A DNA stretch of 7,750 nt from CAUZEO01 sp963578625 (GCA_963578625.1 CAUZEO010000260.1:1-7750); one strand, 5' to 3'; shown: positions 1 to 6,244, numbered from the stretch's first letter. Made by a program: numbers and translations. The notes: generated by a model from the letters alone, not told the origin.

Positions 1-739
1 GGAGCAGGCCGCCGATCAGTATGCTGACCAGGGTGCCGGGCTCGGGAACGATTTGGAAGCGCAGCTCGCTCAGGCCGGCATCGGTGTTGCCGAATGGTTC
101 CCCACCCAAACCGGGATAGAAGTCATTCATATAGTTACCTTCCAGGCTCGAATCGCTTGTAATCACCACGAATTTGGCATCCACGTCGCCGAAAGGCACG
201 TCAAAGGAGGTGAGCTCCGCTTGGCCGGCAAAGGGGATCTGGCCATCGAAGATCGTCGTCCATTCATTGCTGGTGGTGCCCCCCGTGGTGGAGTATTCGA
301 TTGTCACTTCCTTCATCCCCTGGGCCGCCCAGGCCGCGCCGCCGCCCTCGTTGTAGTTCCAGATTTGCAACGTCTTGAGCGTCTCGATCTGGTTGAACTC
401 GACGGCGGCATAGTGGCCGCCCACGACGGTGCCGGCATTGAACTGGCTGACGGGGGGTTGACCGTTGCCCGTCGAGCGCCACATGGTAAAGGGGCCAATG
501 GGGTTACCGAGGGCGCCCGTGTGGAACTCTCCATTCGGTCCTGAGATGCCGCTGCCATTGAGCATAAAATCACTGCTCCCATTGTTAAAGGAATCAACCG
601 TGATGTTGGCAATTCCCGACAACGAGCTCCACCCGTTGCCCGGACCCGGATTTCCGACGAATTGGTCTGCCTGGGTCGACAGACCGAGTCCGAGGGTGGC
701 AATTGCGATTCCGGCGATGATGGTGGTTTTCTTCTTCAT
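1..739 (-). CDS. PEP-CTERM secreted protein with discoidin-like (galactose-binding fold) domain, C-terminus cut by window edge
   Basis: The frame is open from the ATG at 737-739 to the window edge (246 codons seen). The N-terminus is a signal peptide: MKKK, a hydrophobic stretch at residues 7-20, and a likely cut near STQA-DQ (residues 21-26). The mature part has NGSGISG followed by GEFH (61-73), MWRS (86-89), a beta-strand-rich stretch AAVEFNQIETLKTLQIWNYNE (111-131) and MKEVTIEYSTT (142-152). This pattern resembles F5/8 type C-like secreted proteins of PVC bacteria. Residues 231-236 are VPEPGT followed by a hydrophobic stretch (LVSILIGGLL), the classical PEP-CTERM sorting signal; the basic tail should lie just outside the window. 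PEP-CTERM proteins are normally handled by exosortase, but none is encoded here. An AAGGAG site 9 nt upstream supports the start. The ligand and role are unknown. The PEP-CTERM call is firm; the discoidin-like call is by pattern only. Confidence 0.9.
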   Translation of the reverse strand, partial: MKKKTTIIAGIAIATLGLGLSTQADQFVGNPGPGNGWSSLSGIANITVDSFNNGSSDFMLNGSGISGPNGEFHTGALGNPIGPFTMWRSTGNGQPPVSQFNAGTVVGGHYAAVEFNQIETLKTLQIWNYNEGGGAAWAAQGMKEVTIEYSTTGGTTSNEWTTIFDGQIPFAGQAELTSFDVPFGDVDAKFVVITSDSSLEGNYMNDFYPGLGGEPFGNTDAGLSELRFQIVPEPGTLVSILIGGLL

Positions 740-748
740 GGTTCTGTT

Positions 749-754
749 CTCCTT
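749..754 (-). promoter_or_regulatory. Ribosome binding site of the PEP-CTERM gene
   Basis: The minus strand reads AAGGAG, 9 nt before the ATG at 739. It fixes the start at the MKKK signal peptide. No clear -35/-10 pair was seen directly upstream. Confidence 0.75.
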
Positions 755-847
755 CTGGGCGTGTTGCGTCCTGCTTGCGTGTGTTGTTCGTATAAAATTG
801 GTGTCGGGTTGCGTGGGATTTAGAGCGTTTTCCTTGGTTGTTGGATG

Positions 848-883
848 TCGTAGCGAAGCGGTGACCCTGAGCTTGTCGAAGGG
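848..883 (+). repeat. REP-like arm, left copy of an inverted pair
   Basis: This arm begins TCGTAGCGAAGCGG and ends CCCTGAGCTTGTCGAAGGG. Its first 25 bases match the reverse complement of the arm at 1027-1072 with one mismatch. The 19-base end (865-883) is the exact reverse complement of 1280-1298. The core read in other frames gives the ELVEG/LSLSKG peptide strings often seen in spurious ORFs of repeat-rich bacterial genomes. Confidence 0.85.
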
Positions 884-917
884 TTCGTTGCTCGTTGTTC
901 GTTGCTCGTTGCTCGAT
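884..917 (+). repeat. Heptamer array 1, consensus YTCGTTG
   Basis: Four consecutive 7-bp units alternate between TTCGTTG and CTCGTTG, followed by a partial unit CTCGAT. The array starts directly at the end of the left REP-like arm. Confidence 0.85.
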
Positions 918-931
918 CCGTGGCGTCTTCC

Positions 932-970
932 TTCGATGTTCGATGTTGAATGTTCGATGTTGGATGTTCG
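932..970 (+). repeat. Heptamer array 2, consensus TTSRATG
   Basis: Five consecutive 7-bp units (TTCGATG, again TTCGATG, then TTGAATG, TTCGATG and TTGGATG) end in a partial TTCG. The period matches array 1 exactly, but the unit sequence differs. Confidence 0.85.
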
Positions 971-974
971 CTAT

Positions 975-1026
975 CTGATCTCTTACCTGTTACCTCTTAC
1001 TGCTTACTGCTGACTTCTGACCCCGA
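975..1026 (+). repeat. Heptamer array 3, degenerate consensus CTKACYK
   Basis: From 975 the sequence divides into 7-bp units: CTGATCT, CTTACCT, GTTACCT, two of CTTACTG, CTGACTT and CTGACCC. It then merges with the right arm. Units are more diverged than in arrays 1 and 2, but the period of 7 holds for seven units. Confidence 0.7.
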
Positions 1027-1072
1027 CCCCTTCGACGCGCTTCGCTTGCTCAGGGTCTCCGCTTCGCTACGA
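1027..1072 (-). repeat. REP-like arm, right copy of an inverted pair
   Basis: The reverse complement starts TCGTAGCGAAGCGGAGACCC, like the left arm, and ends GTCGAAGGGG. Between the shared parts it carries about 10 extra bases (an AAGCGAAGCG-like insertion built from the arm's own motif). Together with 848-883 it forms a long inverted repeat around about 143 bp of heptamer arrays, the architecture of a REP doublet (REPIN-like), though no family was matched. Confidence 0.85.
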
Positions 1073-1116
1073 AGCCCGCCCGGCGCTCTCATCGCCCTCT
1101 CAGACGGAGGAAAGCG

Positions 1117-1134
1117 CTCATGATCGTTCATGAG
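1117..1134. repeat. Perfect 7-bp dyad, operator-like
   Basis: CTCATGA and TCATGAG are separated by the 4-base loop TCGT. The dyad sits in an AT-richer patch with TATTAT on the minus strand just beyond it (1139-1146 region), so it could be an operator or a small hairpin. No promoter with a convincing -35 box was found. Confidence 0.4.
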
Positions 1135-1279
1135 TAATCATAATAGACGCGGATAGGCAAGGAAAATGGAGGCTTTTTTTTGAAGTGAGAATCCGGGATT
1201 ATCGGACATTTATGGGGTTTTTGAGGATATTGGGTTGAATCCGGGCGGAGTCTCGGTCTGCTGCGCAACGTGGTACGGG

Positions 1280-1298
1280 CCCTTCGACAAGCTCAGGG
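1280..1298 (-). repeat. Solo copy of the REP-like core
   Basis: CCCTTCGACAAGCTCAGGG is an exact 19-base reverse complement of 865-883. This copy has no TCGTAGCGAAGCGG extension and no heptamers beside it, so it is a single (unpaired) element. Confidence 0.85.
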
Positions 1299-1398
1299 GA
1301 GGGCGAGGCTTGCCGAGCCGGGTCCTGATAGCCGTGCCGCAAGATTGACCCGGCTCGGGTAAACGATTCGACTCTGCTCACCGGGGCCCTCGCCCTCC
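1298..1398. repeat. Nested inverted repeats
   Basis: The outer arms GGAGGGCGAGG (1298-1308) and CCTCGCCCTCC (1388-1398) are exact complements. Inside them CCGAGCCGGGTC (1313-1324) pairs perfectly with GACCCGGCTCGG (1347-1358) over 12 bp with a 22-base loop. The right outer arm can pair alternatively: CGCCCTC (1391-1397) with GAGGGCG (1412-1418). No T-tract follows, so this is not a standard terminator. Confidence 0.6.
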
Positions 1399-1466
1399 AG
1401 GTATTGGGTTTGAGGGCGATATGTGTCCCCTTGGGTCACCTGATGAAAGGACACCAAGCGGGATAA

Positions 1467-1488
1467 GGTCGGGTCTGGAGACCCAACC
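1467..1488. repeat. Tight palindrome / hairpin
   Basis: GGTCGGGTCT (1467-1476) and AGACCCAACC (1479-1488) form a 10-bp dyad with one mismatch and a 2-base centre. It lies 25 bases before the ATG at 1514. The form resembles short dispersed palindromes found between genes in PVC bacteria; only this copy is visible here. Confidence 0.55.
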
Positions 1489-1513
1489 TACGGTATTGTG
1501 AGCGGCGCTTGTT

Positions 1514-2206
1514 ATGGGAACGGCTGTGAACCAACTTCTTCCTTCGCTTGTTCTGTGCCTGGGCGCCTTGTCCGTGGCCGCGAGTGATTGGGATCGCTCA
1601 GGCGGTATCGAGGTCTCCGCTTCCAGTGCCCACCCGGTCCGGCCGGTCATCCACATCATCGACGGCAGCGGGATCTCGGGAGAGGCGGGCGAGTTCCATT
1701 CGAACGAGGTCGCCGGGCAGATGTGGGTCTCCGGGCTGCTGGCGGGGACGGCCGCCTCCCTAGTTGATTCGGCCAGCCGTTGCGACAGAAGGGTGGGGGA
1801 TCCGTTCTCCCCCCTGACCTTCCGGCCATCGGCGAGAAACCCGATGACGGCTTCCCTTGACCGCGCCTCAAGCCGGTCGTACCGGGTCCATCGTTGGCCT
1901 CGGCGCCGATCCAGGATGGGGCGGGCCAGCAGATCGCCGGGAAGGCTGTTGATCAGTCTTGATACGCACCGAACGCATTCGCCCCAGTATCTCTCCGATC
2001 CTCGCCTCACGGTTGAGGACGTGGCCACTCACCGGTTCCAAAGCGAAACTGGCAAGTCATATACTCTGGAGTTTAGCGTCCTCCTGGTTCCCGACGACTG
2101 GACGCCCATCGGCGCCGTGCTCACGGGCAACGGGGATATCATGACGATGTTCGATCGGACCGGCGCCTCGGCCCGGAAGGCCTATCGGATCGTGATCAGC
2201 CCATAG
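1514..2206 (+). CDS. Putative secreted protein, possibly chimeric or decaying
   Basis: The 230-aa frame starts with a plausible signal peptide (hydrophobic LLPSLVLCLGALSVAA, residues 8-23). Residues 32-73 contain EVSASSAHP, IIDGSGISG, GEFHSN and MWVSG, echoing the motif order of the PEP-CTERM protein at the left edge (NGSGISG, GEFH, MWRS), so this is probably the start of a similar galactose-binding-like domain. The expected continuation is missing: residues 83-163 are rich in Ser and Arg and look unlike a folded domain. Residues 165-229 read naturally again (FQSETGKSYTLE, DDWTPIGAVLTGNGDIMTMFD, KAYRIVIS), matching C-terminal modules common in secreted Verrucomicrobia/Kiritimatiellota proteins. 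The ribosome site is weak. The two ends look real; the whole may be an internal-deletion product, a chimera or a pseudogene still in frame. No function is assigned. Confidence 0.5.
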   Translation: MGTAVNQLLPSLVLCLGALSVAASDWDRSGGIEVSASSAHPVRPVIHIIDGSGISGEAGEFHSNEVAGQMWVSGLLAGTAASLVDSASRCDRRVGDPFSPLTFRPSARNPMTASLDRASSRSYRVHRWPRRRSRMGRASRSPGRLLISLDTHRTHSPQYLSDPRLTVEDVATHRFQSETGKSYTLEFSVLLVPDDWTPIGAVLTGNGDIMTMFDRTGASARKAYRIVISP

Positions 2207-5200
2207 TCACAATCCTATATCGACCCGCCTCAGCACCGGTGAGTTGGCACAGTTGGGGCTGATCAAGGCGGCCTTGTACTGGATCCACCTGTGCTCCGCG
2301 GGCACCGGCCCGATCTCCGCGCCGGATTCCCGGAAGACATCGTTCACACCGCCGGGTCCACTCCACGGCGAATTCTCCAGTCCCGCGCGGGTGGTCGCCG
2401 TCCGGATCTGGAATTCGATGCCCGTTCGGAAAGGTGTCTCCGCCTCCCAGGTCAGCCGCCGAAAACGGACTCCCGTCCCGCCGTCGAACGGCGCCGAGAT
2501 GTAGTCGTACCTGCCGGCGCGATCATAAACGTTGCCCACGTCCCTGCAGTTGAAGTAGTGCGGTCCCAACGCGGGCAGTTTAGCCGGTTTCGCGTGCACC
2601 AGGCCGTCCTCGTTCCCATACAGTACGGACACATAGCTCCGGTGGTCACCCGGCGGAATAACGTGGTTGGCAAATACCAGGTCGTTGCGGCCATCGTAGT
2701 CAATGTCCGCGGCAAAGATGCCGCAGCCGGAATTCATGGGCACGAGATCGCGGCGCGCGGAGTCAAAACCCTCTGGACCATTCCAGTAAATATACCCCGG
2801 ATGGTGCCGGTGGTCCCCGGAGTGGTAGCTGGCCACTGCGATGTCCAGCCATCGGTCACCGTTCAGGTCCGCAATCGTAAAATCGTCGGTCCCGACAGTA
2901 GGCAGCGGCTGGAAACGTTGGGATGAGTAGCCCTCATCGGAGCCCCAGAAGATGCGCATGTCTGTGTACGGATCTCCATGGTGCAGGGGCCTGCGCCCAG
3001 GGGGCGGGGAGGTGTAGGGGTCTGATTCGCTGATCACCACAATGTCCAATTGTTCGTCACGGTTCAGGTCGGCGATACGCACATTGCAGGGGTGTGCGGT
3101 TCGTAAGACGACACTGCGATCCTGATGAAAACCCCGCGGGCTGTTCCAGCAGATCACCACGCAATCCTTGGCCGTGCAGACAATCTCCGTCCACCCGTCC
3201 CCGTTCAGATCGGCAGTCTGAATGAAGCGGGATGCCTCCGTGCCTTTCAGGTCAAGCACCTGGTACTTGTCGGACGAGAAACCCTCCGGTCCGCCGTACA
3301 TGATGAAGACTTTATCGCCACTGAGGATCAGGTCCAGGAAGCCGTCCCGGTCTACATCTGCCGAATCCGCGGTGTACCCGCTATGGGGCAGATCGAAGGT
3401 TGCTGTCCTGTCGGGCGACAGCCCATCCTGGCCTCCCCAATAGATGAGGGCCGGAGATGACGGGTAGAACAAATCGGCATATCCGTCGCCGTTAAGGTCC
3501 GCGTTAACGAAAGCATCAGGGGCGGATATCATGGGCAACGATGCACGACGCTCCGCACTGAAGCGTCCTTCGTCATCCCCCCAATACACGAAATAATCCA
3601 CCCCGCCGTATCTGCCTTCCACCTTGTTCAGGAACACGATGTCCATTCCGCCGTCCTGGTCGAAATCCGCCAGCACCACTTCGCGGGCACCCTGCGTGGG
3701 CAGTTGAGTGCGCCGCTCTGCACTGAATCCGCCTTCGCCTCCCCAGTAGATGCAGGAATCGGTATTTGCGTTCTCGATCCGCGCCTGATCACCAATCCCC
3801 GACGTGTACTCAGGTTCCGCGGGCGAGCGTTTCGCTGTACTTGTGTCCTCCCCCCGCGAGGCAACCATGGCAGCTTGGGCAATGACCAGATCTGGATACC
3901 CATCGCCGTTCAGATCGGCGATCTTGCAATCCGCCGCAGAGTGCGTCTCCAGCCAGGTCTGGTTCTCAGCGGTGAATCCCTTTGGGCTGTTCCAATAGAT
4001 GGAGGACTCGCCATTTACGTTAGCGAAGACGATGTCCGGCAGGCCATCGCGGTTCAGGTCCTCCACGGCGGAACCCGCCCCGCTGTGGGTCGGGAGTTCG
4101 GTCCGGCGCCTGGCGGAGTACCCTTTTTCTCCACCCCAGTAGACGAACGAGTTGACGGCGTTCGTAAGGACAACATCCCCGGTAGGCGGGTCAGGCTTCT
4201 TCCCGAGCCGTCTCTTGTTTGTGAGGATGAGTTCGAAACGCCCGTCGGCATTCAGATCCGCAATAGTGACTCCGGAGGAGTAGATCCCCGGCAAGTGGAC
4301 GCTTGGTTTTTCGTTAAACCCACCCTTGCCGTTGCCGAAATAGATGAGCGCACCGCTTTCTTTCTCTTCATTTCCTTCCATGGCGAAGACAATGTCCGGG
4401 TTGTTGTCACGGTTCAGATCCGCAATGGCCACGTCGTTCGCATTGATGGTCTTCAACTCCAGTCGGTCCGCCGGACGGTAGCCTTCCTTCGAGCCCCAAT
4501 AGACGAACGATTCCTGTCGCCGGTCGACGGTCATGTGGTAATCCACCCCCTGGTTGGCGAAGACAATGTCCGGATGGCCGTCACGGTTCAGATCCGCGAC
4601 AGCGACCCCGGTTGCCGCCTCGGTGGGCAGGCCCGTTCGCCTCGAGGCGTTGAACCCGTCCTTGCTGCCCCAGTAGATGTACGAGTCCAGGTTGTTCTTC
4701 TCGCCGTCAAACCAGTTGCAGACGACCAAATCGAGGAAACCATCCGCGTTGAGGTCGGCGCTTGCGCCGGCCACACTACCCGCCCCCGGCAACTCGGTGC
4801 GGCGTTCGGCTGAGTACCCCTGTTTCCCGGACGCGTAGATGAAGAGGTTCGGGGTCTCGTTATGGTCCTGGGGACAGGTGACCGGAATATCGAAGTTGCC
4901 GTCCCCGTTGAAGTCCCAAAGGTTGGAAAGACGCACCGCGCCGTCGGCGCTGATGTAGGTGTTCGCCCCTCCATCAGCGAGCCGACCCTGGCTGAAATCC
5001 TGAAAGGTAGAGGTCTTCCAGACGCTCTGGAGCCTGAAGGTCTGCTGGATGATCGACTGGTCTACGGTACCGTACTCATCGTCGGCACCTACATGGCTGA
5101 TGCAAATTATTTTGCCGTCGGCGAGCTGCAACGCCTTCGGATACCATGATGTCTTCGCCTTCTTTGAGAGGTTAATCTTCAGCTTCTCCCAATGCTTGCC

Positions 5201-6232
5201 AAGGTCGGCTGTCGACCAGATGCCGTCCCGTTGGAAGCTCAGGATTGATCCTTCCTGCGTGTAAAGCACCATTGGATAACCGCTGTGCGGAACCCCCTTC
5301 ATCAGTTCCGGCTTTTCCGGAACAAAGGTATCCCCCTTCTTACGCGCGATGCTTTGCTTGCGGTCGCTGTAGGATCGGTAGAAAGGACTGGAAGGATCAA
5401 TGGCCATCCGTGCTGCCAGCGGACTGATCTCGGCCAGCTCTTCGGGCGTACCGGGGATAGGCCGGATTTGCAGATGAGCGCCGGGAGGCCCCCCATCATT
5501 GTAGATCTCGCATCGATGCACCCAGAACAGATCTCCGTTAGGCAACTCGCAGAAATCGCTTTCTCCGCACACGCCATCCTTTATTGACATGAGTTCTATC
5601 GGATGACCCCACGTCTTGCCCTTGTCGGAGGATATAAACATCGTCTTGCGGAGTCTGCTATCCGGATAGGGTTTGAGTGTTTTTAGCTCCACATCATCTC
5701 GCTTCCAGCAGCCGGCAAACCCCACCAGTCTGCCGTCGCGAAGCGGGCGTACCAGGGAGAAATCCATAAAATACCTCTCCGGCGGCAGCAGGTTGATGGA
5801 TGGGCCCCACGTCTTTCCGCCGTCCTCCGACCGCAGGACGCCATGGCGAAGGGGACGAACGAGCGTTCCATCGCTCAAAACCGCCATGCCTCGTCCGGTT
5901 TCGTGATCGGTTGGAGGCAGGGGCAGCATCTTCCAGGTCTCGCCGCCGTCCACGGACTCCATATTGGGCGAAACTGATTTCATGTTATCCCTTGATCCGG
6001 TCAGCTGCAGGAAACCACAGCGAAGTCGGCCATCGGGAAGCTGCCAGAGACCCGCCCAGGCAGTGTATCCCGGTGTTTCCGGCGAGTGGTAAATCGTTTT
6101 CTCGGCATAGCCGACCGCTTCGACTGACTTTACTAAGCCCGCATCCGGCTCGCCGTTATCCGCAAGCAAAACGGTCTCGGGTAGGATAACAATGCACAGC
6201 ACAACCAGGACAAAGCTCAAAAAACCTTTCAT
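2207..6232 (-). CDS. Exported fusion: Asp-box sialidase-like module plus 14-repeat FG-GAP propellers
   Basis: 1341 aa. A signal peptide (hydrophobic residues 4-23, likely cut near LLA-DNG) is followed by an Asp-box module (about 30-401) with boxes at 93-100 (SVDGGETW), 135-142 (SEDGGKTW), 201-208 (SSDKGKTW) and a degenerate one at 340-348. This module resembles BNR/sialidase-like six-bladed propellers, but I see no FRIP motif, so sialidase activity is unproven. After Leu401 homology to the tandem neighbour stops. Residues 402-439 link to FG-GAP/VCBS repeats whose calcium loops (DxNxDGxxD type) start at 440, 493, 547, 605, 659, 725, 773, 856, 912, 959, 1008, 1055, 1122 and 1176, each usually followed by a YWG..GF strand. 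Fourteen fits two seven-bladed, integrin-like propellers. Residues 1250-1341 form a beta-rich end with RWIQYKA. The family is usually extracellular; glycan or matrix binding is inferred. Start supported by AGGAG 7 nt upstream. Confidence 0.93.
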   Translation of the reverse strand: MKGFLSFVLVVLCIVILPETVLLADNGEPDAGLVKSVEAVGYAEKTIYHSPETPGYTAWAGLWQLPDGRLRCGFLQLTGSRDNMKSVSPNMESVDGGETWKMLPLPPTDHETGRGMAVLSDGTLVRPLRHGVLRSEDGGKTWGPSINLLPPERYFMDFSLVRPLRDGRLVGFAGCWKRDDVELKTLKPYPDSRLRKTMFISSDKGKTWGHPIELMSIKDGVCGESDFCELPNGDLFWVHRCEIYNDGGPPGAHLQIRPIPGTPEELAEISPLAARMAIDPSSPFYRSYSDRKQSIARKKGDTFVPEKPELMKGVPHSGYPMVLYTQEGSILSFQRDGIWSTADLGKHWEKLKINLSKKAKTSWYPKALQLADGKIICISHVGADDEYGTVDQSIIQQTFRLQSVWKTSTFQDFSQGRLADGGANTYISADGAVRLSNLWDFNGDGNFDIPVTCPQDHNETPNLFIYASGKQGYSAERRTELPGAGSVAGASADLNADGFLDLVVCNWFDGEKNNLDSYIYWGSKDGFNASRRTGLPTEAATGVAVADLNRDGHPDIVFANQGVDYHMTVDRRQESFVYWGSKEGYRPADRLELKTINANDVAIADLNRDNNPDIVFAMEGNEEKESGALIYFGNGKGGFNEKPSVHLPGIYSSGVTIADLNADGRFELILTNKRRLGKKPDPPTGDVVLTNAVNSFVYWGGEKGYSARRRTELPTHSGAGSAVEDLNRDGLPDIVFANVNGESSIYWNSPKGFTAENQTWLETHSAADCKIADLNGDGYPDLVIAQAAMVASRGEDTSTAKRSPAEPEYTSGIGDQARIENANTDSCIYWGGEGGFSAERRTQLPTQGAREVVLADFDQDGGMDIVFLNKVEGRYGGVDYFVYWGDDEGRFSAERRASLPMISAPDAFVNADLNGDGYADLFYPSSPALIYWGGQDGLSPDRTATFDLPHSGYTADSADVDRDGFLDLILSGDKVFIMYGGPEGFSSDKYQVLDLKGTEASRFIQTADLNGDGWTEIVCTAKDCVVICWNSPRGFHQDRSVVLRTAHPCNVRIADLNRDEQLDIVVISESDPYTSPPPGRRPLHHGDPYTDMRIFWGSDEGYSSQRFQPLPTVGTDDFTIADLNGDRWLDIAVASYHSGDHRHHPGYIYWNGPEGFDSARRDLVPMNSGCGIFAADIDYDGRNDLVFANHVIPPGDHRSYVSVLYGNEDGLVHAKPAKLPALGPHYFNCRDVGNVYDRAGRYDYISAPFDGGTGVRFRRLTWEAETPFRTGIEFQIRTATTRAGLENSPWSGPGGVNDVFRESGAEIGPVPAEHRWIQYKAALISPNCANSPVLRRVDIGL
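2681..4915 (-). repeat. Coding repeat tract: 14 FG-GAP calcium-loop repeats
   Basis: This is the part of the fusion gene coding residues 440-1184. Loop spacing is 47-83 residues, mostly 47-58; the longest gap (773 to 856) contains a low-complexity, Thr/Ser/Glu-rich loop around residues 790-822. Several loops have lost a calcium ligand (DLNRDNNPD, DLNRDEQLD, DLNGDRWLD), while most keep the full DxNxDGxxD pattern. A further degenerate unit (DRAGRYD, 1237-1243) follows the fourteenth. Confidence 0.85.
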
Positions 6233-6239
6233 GATAAAT

Positions 6240-6244
6240 CTCCT
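6240..6244 (-). promoter_or_regulatory. Ribosome binding site of the fusion gene
   Basis: The minus strand reads AGGAG, 7 nt before the ATG at 6232. The same site and spacing precede the paralogue at 7488, fixing both starts at MKGFLSF. Confidence 0.8.

Larger units (their letters stand above)
740..1513. other. Long intergenic region rich in inverted and heptameric repeats
   Basis: I see no convincing gene in these roughly 770 bases. Open frames crossing it (for example a plus-strand frame over 465-1013) read through repeats or the antisense of the neighbouring signal peptide. The region holds the left gene's leader, a pair of inverted REP-like arms around three 7-bp repeat arrays (848-1072), a 7-bp dyad at 1117-1134, a run of eight T at about 1173-1180, a third arm core at 1280-1298, nested dyads at 1298-1398 and a tight hairpin at 1467-1488. 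Confidence 0.75.

Noticed and set aside
465..1013. Plus-strand 182-codon frame with hydrophobic stretch
   Set aside because: Its hydrophobic part is the antisense of the PEP-CTERM gene's leader and its C-terminal half translates the REP-like arm and heptamer arrays.
884..1026. CRISPR array
   Set aside because: Units are 7 bp, contiguous and without spacers, unlike CRISPR repeats.
1165..1185. Run of eight T as an intrinsic terminator
   Set aside because: No stable GC-rich stem directly precedes it on the plus strand, and the nearest dyad (1117-1134) is about 38 bases away.
1199..1381. Minus-strand 60-codon frame containing SPELVEGP
   Set aside because: The peptide comes from the 19-bp REP-like core and adjoining dyads; there is no ribosome site or domain.
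1378..2028. Minus-strand 216-codon frame overlapping the plus-strand secreted protein
   Set aside because: Its outer parts are antisense of the recognisable signal peptide and GSGISG/GEFH motifs, and it has no ribosome site or domain. Only its middle part looks protein-like, which is reported as a finding on the foreign segment.
2291..2926. Plus-strand 211-codon frame
   Set aside because: Antisense of the C-terminal part of the fusion gene; no ribosome site, signal or domain.
3704..4813. Plus-strand 369-codon frame
   Set aside because: It is the antisense shadow of the FG-GAP repeats; its repeated VQIRN/VQIGD strings are the reverse reading of the calcium-loop codons.
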